NCBI GenBank assembly: GCA_015680685.1
Contig: MNCI01023362.1
Location: 514,808 to 578,807, forward strand
Length of the DNA: 64,000 nucleotides
Source of the DNA: Gnetum montanum
Lineage: Eukaryota; Streptophyta; Gnetopsida; Gnetales; Gnetaceae
Direction: 5' to 3'
Shown in pieces: positions 46,493 to 57,407 of this stretch. Positions within the stretch are counted from its first letter, which is position 1. Each line of letters opens with the position of its first letter. The notes below the pieces were generated by a model, which had not been told where the DNA came from, did no database searches, and was given only the letters and a program-made list of their open reading frames with translations. The position numbers were made by a program, and so were the translations under genes.

Positions 46493-48359
46493 AACGAGAT
46501 GCTCCCAAGGATTTTAATTACAAAAAAAAGATAAAGAATAAAATTAAAATAAATACAACACATAATCCAAAATGAAATAAATCTCTCCATATTCCATTTT
46601 TTTCATTCAAAATGTTAATCAATAATGTTTACAACATTCTTTGCGAGAATCCCAAATAAAATTCTCTACTACTATGCTATGACCCTTCACCCGCTCCATC
46701 ATCCCCTTCCTCATTAGGTCTTGTGTTTTCATCTAGATTTTATACCACAAGGAAAATGAAATAGTCAGTTAAAGCTACAATAAGGACTTGAATAAAATAA
46801 ATTATCACAACACCAAAAAATGCCTGACCCGAGAGGGCCCCACGTCTATTTTGGTCGGTATCCAATCCATGCCTGCCGCAAGGCATTGCAAGATCTCCTC
46901 CTCCATAATATCATCCCAATTCCTATCTCCCAGATTAGTGCTTGTTGCAACTTTCTCCTTTTCTATGGCTTTCAACCTCGGTGGTCCTAGAGAAAAGGTG
47001 GTAGTGGTGGTCTCACCCATGGGAAAGGTCATTTCCCTTTTAGGAGATTCACTAACTTTCACTTGTTGCATAAACCTATCGTAAGCCTCAGAAGTGCCAA
47101 TAATATCAAGGAATACCTTGTAAGTATACAACTTCACAGAGGCATCCTGATATTGTTTACGTTAGGTGGCACATTCTAGTTTATACATGTGTTTGTGTTT
47201 TTTCTATGCCTTTCCCCATTCGTAAAATTTTGCACTATAGTCCTTCTAGTCTTCGTTCTTCTAGGCTAGTAGGTCCATTTGCATGCATTGAGTGGCCTCA
47301 TTGTTGCATCGCATGGCCATCCAATACCTTGCATAGTCGATGACGGTCGTGTGCCAACTACCATAGTTAGTGTCTTGGGCCAACAAGAATTTGTTCATGG
47401 ATTGGAGATCTCCCACCTTAGCGATCAAATTGGCCTTCTCCCTCTCAAGCCTCTATACCCATTTCTAGAGGTCTTCGTTTACATGCCTACATTCCAACAA
47501 GGATCATGCTGAGTATAGCACACATTAGCTTACTTTTTCATATATACGATGAGGTACTTCGGTCACTTCTGATGGAAATTTAGGCACGACGTCGAGCTCA
47601 ACCACTTTCTTATGGTCCCACTTAAGGAGAGAGGTTGCCAACTGCACATAGAAAGGCATTAGTCACAATGGTATAGTGAAGCAACAACAATTTAGAGAGT
47701 CTAGCATAGCAACTTTAACTGACCCACGTCTAGGTCAATCTGCTTCAGATGGTCGATCATGTCATTGATCACCCCCTCCATGAAAGTAAATTTTTTGGGT
47801 GTCTCGATCCATGATCGCAAGTGGATCGAGAACAACATAAATGACAATGTAAAGCTCCTACTCAGCAAACCCTCAGGGGTGATAGCAGGGGGGTTGTCCA
47901 TCAGCACATTATCAAACATGGGGTCAAACTCACCAACGTCAAAATGCTCATGTGCCCCTCTGGTACCAAACTATTCTTTGCAAAAGTGTCATTAGCATGG
48001 GCCTCTTCTTGAGTGCCAAGAGCCTCTTCCTCATTGGCTGGGCCCCTTTCTTTGTCGGCAAGGGCCTCCTCTTCATCGATAGGGACCTCTTCCTCACCAG
48101 CCGAGGCCCTTTCTTCTATAGCAGGGGCCCCTTCTTCATTAGTCAACGCCCTTTCCTCTATGGCTGAAGCCTCTTCATTTTTGCCAGTCACCCCTGTTAT
48201 AGGGGCTACCACCTCTTCTTCCCCTTCTTCCTCTCCTTCCTCTGCTAGTAAAACATGGTTATAGTAGGCAAGATATACTAACTTGGAACAAAAGCTAATC
48301 TATGTAATGCTATCTAGTGTAGCACAACATAGTAAGCATTAGCCCAAAAAAATACTTAC

Positions 48360-49409
48360 CAATCAAAGAATTCACTCTATGAAGTTTGAGCCGTAGCTTC
48401 TTCCCTCTTCCCTCATTTGTGCAAGGAGGTTCCTTAGCTAGAAGAGATCTCTTGCATTGCAACTTAGTTGTCACCATATTTGCAATGAGGCATTCTCCCC
48501 TTGTCACACTGCTAGTGGTAATGGGAGGTGCCTCTCCCATGTTGTCCTGGGCATGAAAGTTACATGCCACCCCATCCTTGGTCGTTATTGAAAATGATTC
48601 CCCAATAGCTTCCAGGGGGTCCTGAGATCAGGTGGTATGAAAGACTTGGTAAATCCACGGCTTGGAAATCTAGTTATGATCTTATAGTACCTAGACCCCA
48701 TTCTTGTGGACTACCAAGAATTTCACAAAATGTTGCAAGCAGGCTATAAAGAAGACATGGTGCACATTGAAGCGGGACTCAAGCTTCACATAGAGCTTGA
48801 CCATTTTAGCCTACAAGCCTTTGCAAAGGTGTTTGGCCCAATTGTAACGAGCCCCCTCTTCCATGACATCCCTCATTATCCAAGCCTGATCAATTCCAAG
48901 GATTTTTCCTTGGAAAAGTAGCTTGGGGAAGGCACAGGCACGAAAGATAGGGTAAATCGTTTTGGCCACCCATAGCCTGACCTTCTCAATGTAGATCCCA
49001 TTTCGGTCCTTTTTTGCCCCGAGCCATTGCTCAATGTCCCCCTGATGGCATGAATCTTTTTTAGATTTTTCTCCTACAAGGAGACCATCAAAAGGGACAC
49101 CAAAAATATCCACAAACAATTGGTCGTTGATTTCAAACATCACTCGCTCACCGTGAACACATGTGTGGAAACAGTCTACTTTCTCGAAGAAAGAGTTGAC
49201 TAGGAAAAGCATTTCAGTAGGCAGGAAGTTTGGGTTGATGGCCAAAAATAAGTCCATGAGCCTAGCCTCCTGAAGGTTGTGCATAAGCATGGTTGGGGCC
49301 CCATTGCAGAGCCAACACTAGGTCTCCTCCACCTCCCCGTACTTAAAAAAGAGGTTGGTTTCATTATGCCCGGAGGTGATCACAATCACCTCTTGGGATT
49401 TGCTTGCAA
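48360..49409 (-). pseudogene. Core exon of antisense gene, element C
   Basis: It is flanked by acceptor CCATTTTAG (minus) and donor GTAAGTATTT (minus, GT at 48359-48358), giving 1050 bp. The part 49290-48811 is open for 159 codons: EMLFLVNSFFEKV, CVHGERVMFEINDQLFVDIFGVPFDG, then YIEKVRLWVAKTIYPIFRAC and GKILGIDQAWIMRDVMEEG. The lower part is open at 48570-48310. B and A have the same motif order in exons of 1043 and about 1038 bp. Confidence 0.7.
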
Positions 49410-49782
49410 CTAAAATGGTTTGCAAAATAAAAGAAAAAAAGTTAGCAAAAAATAATAATAAACATCACTCAGAAATGTAACAGTGAATCATAGTTTAGCA
49501 TACTAGGTTTAAATGGTGTGGAAAATTGTGGGAGATCCACCAACACGTCTTCAATGGTGATTGGCCTAAGGGATGCCCACTCCCTATCCAACCAACTAGC
49601 TTTTTTTGCTTCCCATAAATTTAAGAATATCGGGTTGGATAGGTTTTGAACTCATCCCCAAATTGGCCTATTACACTGACGTACACATTCCCAGTAGAGG
49701 AAAACTCCCACAGGGCCATCTATGTCAATGCTAAGGCATCTGTATCATCATGGAGACCACTCCTGTCAATAAAAAACCTGGC

Positions 49783-49819
49783 AACACACACACAATATAT
49801 ATACACACACACACACACT
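49783..49819. repeat. (CA)n(TA)n(CA)n microsatellite
   Basis: CA runs flank a short TA run, within the antisense gene region of C, probably in an intron. Confidence 0.9.
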
Positions 49820-50201
49820 GGATTATACAACATGATAAAATACCTTCATAGAACTCACTCGCTGGCATAATAAATGGTTCCAGGTGGGTTCCGAAAGTAG
49901 GTGCCCATGTGACAAGCAACGAATAACGTGTTGTATAAGTGATAGCACTTATACTCAGGCATCTCCTAGATCCAACTTAAGCATCTCAAGCCTTTTGGGC
50001 ACTGGTTGGAACCTTCTGCCCTATCACCCCTGATTGACCCATCAGTTAAAAATTTTAGAATGCCCTGATTTGCCCTGAGCAATAGGGTTTCTGTGAGTGC
50101 GACTATTGTCTCCACTGATAGGTGTGTCCAAACAATAACACTAAAATGGTAGAGAAGGAACTGTAGGAAGTTCCATGTGTCTCTTGAAACCAGACCGCCT
50201 A

Positions 50202-50239
50202 CCCCCCCCCCCCCCCCCCCCCCCCCCCNNNNNNNNNNN
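50202..50239. other. Poly-C run and assembly gap
   Basis: 27 consecutive C (50202-50228) are followed by 11 N (50229-50239). Open frames read across it are meaningless. It interrupts exon 2 of the antisense gene. Confidence 0.95.
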
Positions 50240-50312
50240 GGCCACTAGTTCGCTAATGCAGCACAAGACTCCCACAATCTCTAGGATAATCAGAATGGGC
50301 TTCAACATGACC

Positions 50313-51166
50313 CTACACAACAAAGAATCAAACATTAGCACTGTGTACAAGTGAAGTTTACACATAGCATAGCGTAACCCTCTAATTAGATATAGCGTAG
50401 CATGACATTTTCTTGGCATATAGCATAGCATGATCTCCCAGTCACAAATCTCTCTCTAATAAAAAAAAATAGAATAAAAATCATAGGCGACATAGCAACA
50501 TGATACTCGCAGCATAGCATAGTCATCAAGCCTTGCACAATGTAATGACACTCAGATGCAAACGCATAACACATGACGTAGAAAATGAACAAGAATAGAC
50601 AGATTTGCAACAATATAACAATGTAATCAACATATTACTATGACGGGCATGGCAATGTAGCAAACTTAATAGAAACAAATTCAGCAATGTAGCGGTGTCG
50701 TAGATTCAACAGTGTAGTAATGCGAAAAACCTAAAGACCTTACGACATATCGGCATAGTGTAATAAAAAGATTACAAAGTTTAGAAAAGAAAGAATTTAC
50801 TATGCTATATTCTTCTCAACCATACTTCTACCATACAAAATAACTTAGAGTACACTACGTTAAACATGTGTCACGCTGCCAAATCTTGCAGATGGCCAAA
50901 CCCTCTTGAGGACGGTACATGATGCTAACCATGCACTAAGCTATCTAGAATCACCCAAACCCCTGCTACAAGGCAGTCACAACAATGGTGGTCAAGGCGA
51001 TACCACATGTAGTTGTAGCATAACACCCATATAGCCGCTACAGCAAACTAGTAATAGCGGTGGCATAGTGGCCAAAACGGCAACCAAAAAAAATGGCAAA
51101 AGATGCAGATTTCATCACAATAATGATTACTATAGTTTGAAAAACAAGGGCAGTGTAGGAACTTAC
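50313..51166 (-). other. Intron 1 of antisense gene, element C
   Basis: The intron is bounded by donor GTAAGT (51166) and acceptor TTGTTGTGTAG (ends 50313) on the minus strand. It is rich in TAGCATAGC-type words (50360-50530) like those of C's LTR. Confidence 0.55.
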
Positions 51167-51354
51167 CGAGCAGATAGAGCCTCCTTCCACACTTCAACAT
51201 GCACCTTGGACAGGTGCCCTAAAGTGTCCTTTACCTCGTCCACCTTAGCAAGTCCTCGATGCTTGCATTCACCTTTGGGTGCCATTGATTCACTTGTAGA
51301 TTCTCTGTCAACTACTACACTATACTTCTTTTCTTTCTCTTGGCATGACCACAC

Positions 51355-51428
51355 TACGCTCTAGATGTGAGCTCTACACTCTAACAATGAAAATGACAAG
51401 TTTACCAAGGGTAAACCCCTATTTATAG
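51355..51428 (-). promoter_or_regulatory. Antisense promoter of element C
   Basis: TATAAATA on the minus strand (51427-51420, in CTACTATAAATAGGGG) lies 66 bp upstream of the exon 1 ATG at 51354. The spacing suits a plant core promoter. Confidence 0.55.
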
Positions 51429-51616
51429 TAGATGTGGTGAAAAGAACTTGCCATTTTTGCACTCCGAGTAATGTGGGATGCCCCGTATAGCATAGCACTA
51501 TTGTGTCATAATCCCACTATAGCATAGAATCATTGTTTGCAGCATAATAGGTGGGCCTAACCAAAAATTTCATCCCACCTTAAATTAGAAACCTACCTTT
51601 ACAAAGCCTACCCGCC

Positions 51617-51892
51617 ACGGTCTGCAAAGACCTTAATCTAGTGACCTTAGTTCTTGAACTTCACCCCTTAATGGTCCACAAAGACCTTAAACTAGTAACC
51701 ACGATTTACATTTTGATGTACATTGTAGCATGAGTACGATCTGCCATGACCTTAAACTAGAAACCTTAGTATCCATTTCATATTTTAAACTAGATTTCGC
51801 AATGTTACGGTCCACCACGACCTTAAACTGGCAAAGTTAATGTCCCTTGCATGTTCAAACCTATTCATGGTCTACCAGGACCTTAAACTGGT
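51617..51892. repeat. Junction motif, five copies, pol side (element C)
   Basis: GGTCTGCAAAGACCTTAATCTAG-like units lie at about 51619, 51672, 51738, 51808 and 51868, some 50-70 bp apart, between the antisense promoter and pol. Confidence 0.8.
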
Positions 51893-51999
51893 AACTTGAA
51901 AACTTGGCCAAATAGTTGACAATTATTTCATGTTTCATTGTTTCTTTGCAAATGTTTATTATGCACTATTCCTACAAACAGGTATCACTTGACTTGGCT

Positions 52000-52069
52000 T
52001 TTTCTTATTGTGGCAGGTTGAACAAAATGGCCATTTAGCATGATCTACATTCACTTTTAACCTTGACAG
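52000..52069 (+). other. Candidate sense intron acceptors before pol
   Basis: Two pyrimidine-preceded AGs occur: TTTCTTATTGTGGCAG (ends 52016) and CACTTTTAACCTTGACAG (AG at 52068-52069). The pol frame opens immediately after the second. Confidence 0.45.
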
Positions 52070-53240
52070 GTCCTCATGGAAAGCTTGCTAGACATTTAAA
52101 CTTAGAGTCAATAGATTGGGAATCATCCACTAATAACACTATAGCGTCCCTAGAAACATCCCTAGATTGGCCCAAACATTTGGTCCAAGCCTTAGACTTA
52201 GAAGCCAAGGACATGACTGAGGATCCTCTCATCAAAATACCTGTAACTACATCTAGGGGGAATAAAGATATTAAAACTTAGCTTCCTCCTAGATTCACAA
52301 ATGCAAAAGGATGTATCTAAAGTCCTCCAAGGCAACATCAAAGTGTTCACGTGGTCCTATAACAACATGTTGGGCTTAGACGCATGGTTAATACAACATA
52401 ACATTGTCTTAGACCCACGTATCAAACTAGTCAAACAAAAGGCTCAAAAAATTAAGTCAAAAATCGCACTAGCCATATGTGATGAAATTACCAAACCATA
52501 TCAAGCAGGCTTCATCCACCCGATTGATTACTCAAAGTGGTATCAAACATCGTTGTAGTCTCTAAGAAAATGAGAGGTATACAAATCTATATAGACTTCT
52601 AAGATCTGAACAAAGAAATGGTTAAGGATGACTTCCCATTACCAAGTATTGACCAACTTATTGACACTATGGCTAGTCATGCTTTATTATCCTTTATGGA
52701 TGGGTTCTCAGGTTACAATCAAATTCACATCAATCCAGAGAATTAGTTAACGACTACTTTCATGACCCCTTGGGGAACCTTTTGTTACACTATGATGCCC
52801 TTTGGTCTCAAAAATGCTGGAGCAACCTATCAATGAGCCATGACATACATATTTAGCGACTACCTCCTAGAGAGACTAAACGATTACATGGATGACATAG
52901 TACTCAAGTCTAAGATAGCTATTGATCATCCCACCGATCTAGATGTAGTCCTCAAGCATTGTCACATGCATGACTTGCATCTCAATACAAAGAAATGTGT
53001 TTTCAGAGTTAAAACCGAACGCATGCTAGGGTTTGTAGTATCAGAGGCTAGAATACGAGTGGACCCTTACAAAGTTAAGGGCATCATTAACATAACACCC
53101 CCTACCAACCTTAAAGAATTATGTGAGTTGCAACGTAGAATATCGTTTATCATAAGGTTTATAGCAAAGTTGACTAACAAATTACATCTCATGCAACACT
53201 TACTTAAGAAGGGGGTTAACTTCGAGTGGACAACATGGTG
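52070..53240 (+). pseudogene. Reverse transcriptase of element C (pol part 1)
   Basis: The enzyme would copy element RNA to DNA. After a leader of about 100 codons come AGFIHPIDYSKW (about 52507), a frameshift near 52550, DFPLPSIDQLID (about 52630), FMDGFSGYNQIHINPE (about 52695), MMPFGLKNAGATYQ (about 52792) and the catalytic YMDD (52885-52896). Stops at about 52602, 52745 and 52835 interrupt the frame. The YMDD itself is intact. The relationship is Ty3/gypsy of the Tat/Ogre type. Confidence 0.85.
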
Positions 53241-53690
53241 TCAACAGGCCTTCGATCACTTGAAGAAAGAGCTTTTACACCTCCTAACTATTTACCCATC
53301 ACAGAGGAATAAGCCTTTCTACATCTACCATGACACCTCAGACATGTCTATTGTAGCACTGTAATGCCAGAAAAGAGAGGATGGCTCTGAAATCCTAGTT
53401 TATTACTTGAGCCACACATTGATAGCCTATGAAGCAAAATACAACAAAGTAGAAAAGAATTGTCTCACCCTAATATTTGTGCTAAAAAAGTGGAGACACT
53501 ACCTGTTCCATAGCCAGGTTAACATAATATGCAAGAGCAATGTACTTCAGGCTATCACAAATAACTTATATGAAAGCAGTAGGATAGCCTGATGGAAAGC
53601 TATAATGGCGGAATTCGATTTACACTATGTAGTCCAATCATTGACGAAAGGACAAGCGATAGCTATACAACTCATGACATCACCAGTCGA
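53241..53690 (+). pseudogene. Gypsy RNase H domain of element C (pol part 2)
   Basis: The domain would remove RNA from the hybrid. Landmarks are the HDTSDMSI segment (about 53330), VYYLSHTLIAYEAKYNKVEK (about 53399-53456) and LKKWRHYLF. The later CKSNVLQ has Asn where an Asp is common. Stops lie at about 53362 and 53591; the latter looks like CGA to TGA in RIARWKA. Confidence 0.8.
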
Positions 53691-53739
53691 TGATCAAGCA
53701 ACCATAGAACTAGAATTCCCTGACGAACATGTTAACAAC

Positions 53740-54010
53740 ATCAACCCTGTGCCATTGCACTTTGAGGCCACTTTGCATTTCGACGGCACCTCAACCATGT
53801 GAGGTGGTAGTGTTACCATCATCATTACATTCCCCTTAGGGGACATTCAACCTTTTTCTTATCATTTTATGTTCCTTTGTACAAACAATGTAGTTGAGTA
53901 TGAAGGACTCCTTAGCAGCCTTTTAGTAGCCCAGCAACTAAAGATTTAACATTTGGCAGTCTGAGGCGATTCCCAACTCGTCATCAACCAGATCACTGAA
54001 ATCTATGCCT
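53740..54010 (+). pseudogene. Second (archaeal-type) RNase H domain, element C
   Basis: After the first RNase H comes a second one with the pattern of the additional archaeal-type domain of the Tat clade: LHFDGTST (about 53773), TNNVVEYEGLL (about 53884) and GDSQLVINQ (about 53966). Asp-Glu-Asp positions are kept, while stops interrupt the frame at about 53800, 53949 and 53963. This duplication is the main reason for the Tat/Ogre placement. Confidence 0.8.
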
Positions 54011-54389
54011 GTAAAGCGTCACACTATAGCCTTATTATGGTTTGGCCAAAAATTTATTGAAATAGTTCACAATGATAGATATCCAACCTGTGCCATCCAA
54101 CGAGAACACTAATAGCAGATGCCTTAGCCATGCTAGCGTTAAATGTGCTACCACACCTATTTGCAACTTTACCTGCTTTAATAATAGAATGCACAAATCC
54201 TATCACTCAAGTGGTACATGTCACCTCCGTAAGTGCTACCGATGCCCAAGAGTGGTATGCTAACGTTAAATCCTACCTTCAACATGGTGAACCCCCACAT
54301 AGCTTGACATCTGCCCAAAAGAATGCAATCTGAAAGAAAGCACGGAAATATGTCCTTATAGGAGATAATACCTTATGCAAATGCTCCTT

Positions 54390-55494
54390 TGATGGGATAC
54401 TGCTCACTTGCGTTAGTGGGGAGGAAGCACATAAAATCATTAACAAAGTCCATGAGGGACTATGTGGAGAACACATAGCTCCCAGGGCCATGGCCACTAA
54501 AATTAGATGCCTAGGATATTACTAGCCTTGCATGGAACAAGATTGCCTTGCTAAAGCTAGGATGTGTGATGCATGCCAACGTCATGCAAATCTTATACAT
54601 GTTTCACCTACTGAGTTGCATCCTACACAAATCACATGGTCATTCCAATGATGGGGACTAGACATCATAGGACCCATAACACCTAAGTCTTCTACAGGAC
54701 ATAGCTTCATCATCATTGCCATCAAGTACCTTAAAAAGTGGATGGAGGCTATCCCCCTTAGGAAAACTACATCCCAACAGGTTTGCCACTTTATCTTAGA
54801 TAACATCGTAACAAGGTTTGGTCTTCCCATGACTATTGTGATAGACAATGGCCCACAGTTTAGTAGCGTGGAAACCAAAACATTTTGTAGCAACCTTGGC
54901 ATCAAGTAATTCTTTTCATCACTATACTACCCGTAGAAAAATGGTCAAGTGAAGGCAACAAACAAGGCCATCATCAAGTTGCTCAAAAAGATGCTTAGCA
55001 ATAGCAAGAGGCGATGGTATAAGAAAATCCTCTATGTCTTGTGGGCCTACCATACAACATGTAGAATGGCTATAGATAAGACTCCTTATAGCCTAGTTTA
55101 CAGATTTGAAGCGATGTTACTTCTCAAATTTTAGGTACTATCACTTCGGATGATCCTTTCAAGCATTGTCAATGAAGCCTAGAATAACGAGTCAAGGATC
55201 ATTGACCTCGACTCCATACAGGAGGAGCATGCTCAAACACTTGGTCATATTGAACGATACCAAGATAGGCACCAGCAAAAGCATCATTCCAATCTACATC
55301 AATGACCAATTAAAAAAGGGAACCTAGTTCTCAAAGCTATTCATGAGCATGTCAACAAGTTTTTAGCAAACTGGGAAGGCCCATTCATAGTTATAAAAGC
55401 CTATGAGAATGGAGCCTCCAAACTAGAAGACTTGGATGACAGAAAGTTTGCAAATCCAGTGAACCACTTGTACCTTAAGCCATACTACATCTGA
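54390..55494 (+). pseudogene. Integrase of element C (pol part 3)
   Basis: The enzyme would insert the cDNA into the genome. The zinc-binding HHCC region lies at about 54430-54590 (HKIINKVHEGLCGEH, MCDACQRHA). Catalytic core: GLDIIGPITP with Asp (about 54660), IDNGPQFSS with Asp (about 54843), and NGQVKATNKA where the catalytic Glu is Lys (AAG, 54952-54954). The C-terminal part with KGNLVLKAIHEHVNKFLANW ends YLKPYYI-stop at 55494. Stops occur at 54524, 54652, 54907 and 54934. The Glu-to-Lys change alone would inactivate it. Confidence 0.85.
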
Positions 55495-55516
55495 TCCAAA
55501 AGCAAGGTACGCATCC

Positions 55517-55996
55517 ATAGTCTGCTATGACTATAAACTAGCACAGATAGTCTGCTATGATTATAAACCAGCATAGATAGTTTGCTATGACTATAAACTA
55601 GCACAGATAGTCTGCTATGACTATAAACTGGCACAGATAGTCCGCCATGACTATAAACTGGCACAGACTATATGTTATGATGTAAAAATGGCACAGAAGA
55701 TTTGCTATGACCTTAAACTAGCCCATACATTATCTACTACAATGATAAACTAGCGCAGTGGTCTACTAGGATCTTAAACTAGCACAACAGTCTGCTAAGA
55801 CCTTAAACTAGCACAACAGTCTGCTAAGACCTTAAACTAGCACAACAGTCTACTAGGACCTTAAATTAGGACACAGCGGTCTACTAGGACCTTGAACTAG
55901 CACAGTAGTCTGCTAGGACCTTAAACTAGCACATTGTAGTTTGTCAGGACCTTAAACCAGTACATCTGATAGTCTACTAATACCTTAAATTGGGTT
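55517..55996. repeat. 30-bp tandem array after pol (element C)
   Basis: About 16 units of 28-33 bp, consensus GTCTGCTAKGACCTTAAACT + AGCACA. The first five have GACTATAAACT, the later ones GACCTTAAACT, so the array expanded in two blocks. The core equals the junction motif beside the antisense gene. Tandem arrays in the 3' untranslated part are characteristic of Ogre/Tat elements. Confidence 0.9.
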
Positions 55997-57407
55997 CATA
56001 GCACAACATTCCCAGCTTGCATCCATAACCCTATAAACAAGCAAGCGTGCACAGTGCCAACATGGGGTGGGGCATTGTAGTTCCAGAACGTAGTTCACAA
56101 TGATAAGAGAACATCCTCTAGAACATATGAAATGCCACTACCCCTAGCATCTTGCTGATTCTCTCAAGATGTCATCTGACATCTTGCTAACCTTCCAGAG
56201 CTACCGCTACCATAGCCCATCACCCTGCCAGTAGCTTCCATTGTCAACGCCTGCTGCAGGAGTCCCACCACTATTGTGGCCCAGCCAAAAGGTTGATACC
56301 CTCCAACCCCCACCATCATCTAAGCTCAAAAGACATTCATCTATTATGCTTCTCACCTTACAGTTGAACTGCATGATGTTTGCCTTGGGTAGGGACTCCC
56401 AAGCACTCACATCGCTGCAACTCCTAGCCCCCTTAGTGCGAGCCCCTTTAGTCTGCCACTACCAGAATCGTTGTTGGCCTTCCTGCTTTAGATGTTGTAT
56501 GCCTTAGCAACAATTCCTGCCACTTCAAAGGTGTCTAAAGCAAGTAAGACCTTTTCCTAACCACATTTCATGGTTACATTTCTCTAGTCTACTTTCTGTT
56601 GCGCTTGTAGGATATGAGCCAAGATGGCATCAGTCAGGGATGTGTTTCACCAGGAGGACAGGACACTACATCATTCCGAGGTAATCGCTGTGACTAGCTT
56701 AGCTACTTGGGAGTGCACATCCTACTCTCCCTCTTAACCTTCATCATCTCATTTATTACACCCACAGTTTTCCTTTTCGCATCTCTTTTACAAGCTTTCT
56801 CAATGCATGTATAGCCCTCCCATATGCTCCACTGCAAATTCCATGATGCACGTAATGCAGCTCATCACATGGGAAGCATCTGTAGGTAAGTCAAAGCCCC
56901 ACATGGATGTAACAAAACTCATCTTGGGGAGGAACCACCTATCCTACAACAACAAGGTTATCTGCAAGTAAACATGGTTAAATAGCAGAAGAAAAGTGCA
57001 AAAGCATAAAAGAGAAAAAGAGCTAAAAGAGAGAGAGTGTGTGTGTGTGTGTGTTTGTGTGCCCAAAACAAATGGCACACTAGATGTTTCACAATGACTC
57101 TCTCTAAGCATCCCAATGAGAGGTCAAAAGCTAGCAAAAGAAAGATGTCCACACATGCTAATTCCCTCACAATGACTCCAACGAGGGACTACACTACATT
57201 TCATCTTTCCTTTTCCTGAACCTATCCCCTCAAATCCACCCATTTCCCCCTTTTCCTGCATAACTATCCTAATACTCCCAAGCATAGCAAAGTGAAATTT
57301 GAGCAACCACCGAAGAGCAATATTGGTGTCTTATCCTTCATGTTTTTTCCTATTCTTTGTCGATGTCTATTGGTTGGATCCTCTAGACATCGACAAAGAG
57401 GGACCAA
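55997..57407 (+). other. 3' untranslated part of element C
   Basis: I recognise no coding region. A (GT)n run is at about 57036-57060. The purine-rich GACAAAGAGGGACCAA (about 57392-57407) directly before the 3' LTR is the likely polypurine tract. Confidence 0.6.

Larger units (their letters stand above)
46677..51354 (-). pseudogene. Antisense multi-exon gene of element C
   Basis: Best preserved copy of the minus-strand gene. Exon 1 is 51354-51167 (MWSCQEKEKKYSVVVD..., donor GTAAGT), 66 bp below a TATA box. Exon 2 starts at 50312 after acceptor TTGTTGTGTAG (MLKPILIILEIVGVLC) and soon meets the poly-C/N gap. The core exon is 49409-48360. Further exon pieces follow at about 48270-47900 (Glu/Ala-rich), 47700-47540 and 47137-46805. 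The last exon, about 46738-46677, ends DDGAGEGS-stop. No function can be assigned. The core resembles plant transposon-protein families in layout only. The gene lies inside the expected sense intron between protease and RT. Confidence 0.65.

Noticed and set aside
47901-48264. Overlapping open frames on both strands (Glu/Ala-rich minus; Ser/Ala-rich and Leu/Phe-rich plus)
   Set aside because: A short imperfect repeat opens several frames. Only the minus frame fits the antisense gene, and even that is uncertain as an independent gene.
50141-50431. 96-codon minus frame with a Gly run
   Set aside because: It is read through the poly-C run and Ns. Only its first part (exon 2 of the antisense gene) is meaningful.
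57036-57060. (GT)n run as a functional element
   Set aside because: Ordinary microsatellite in a 3' untranslated region.
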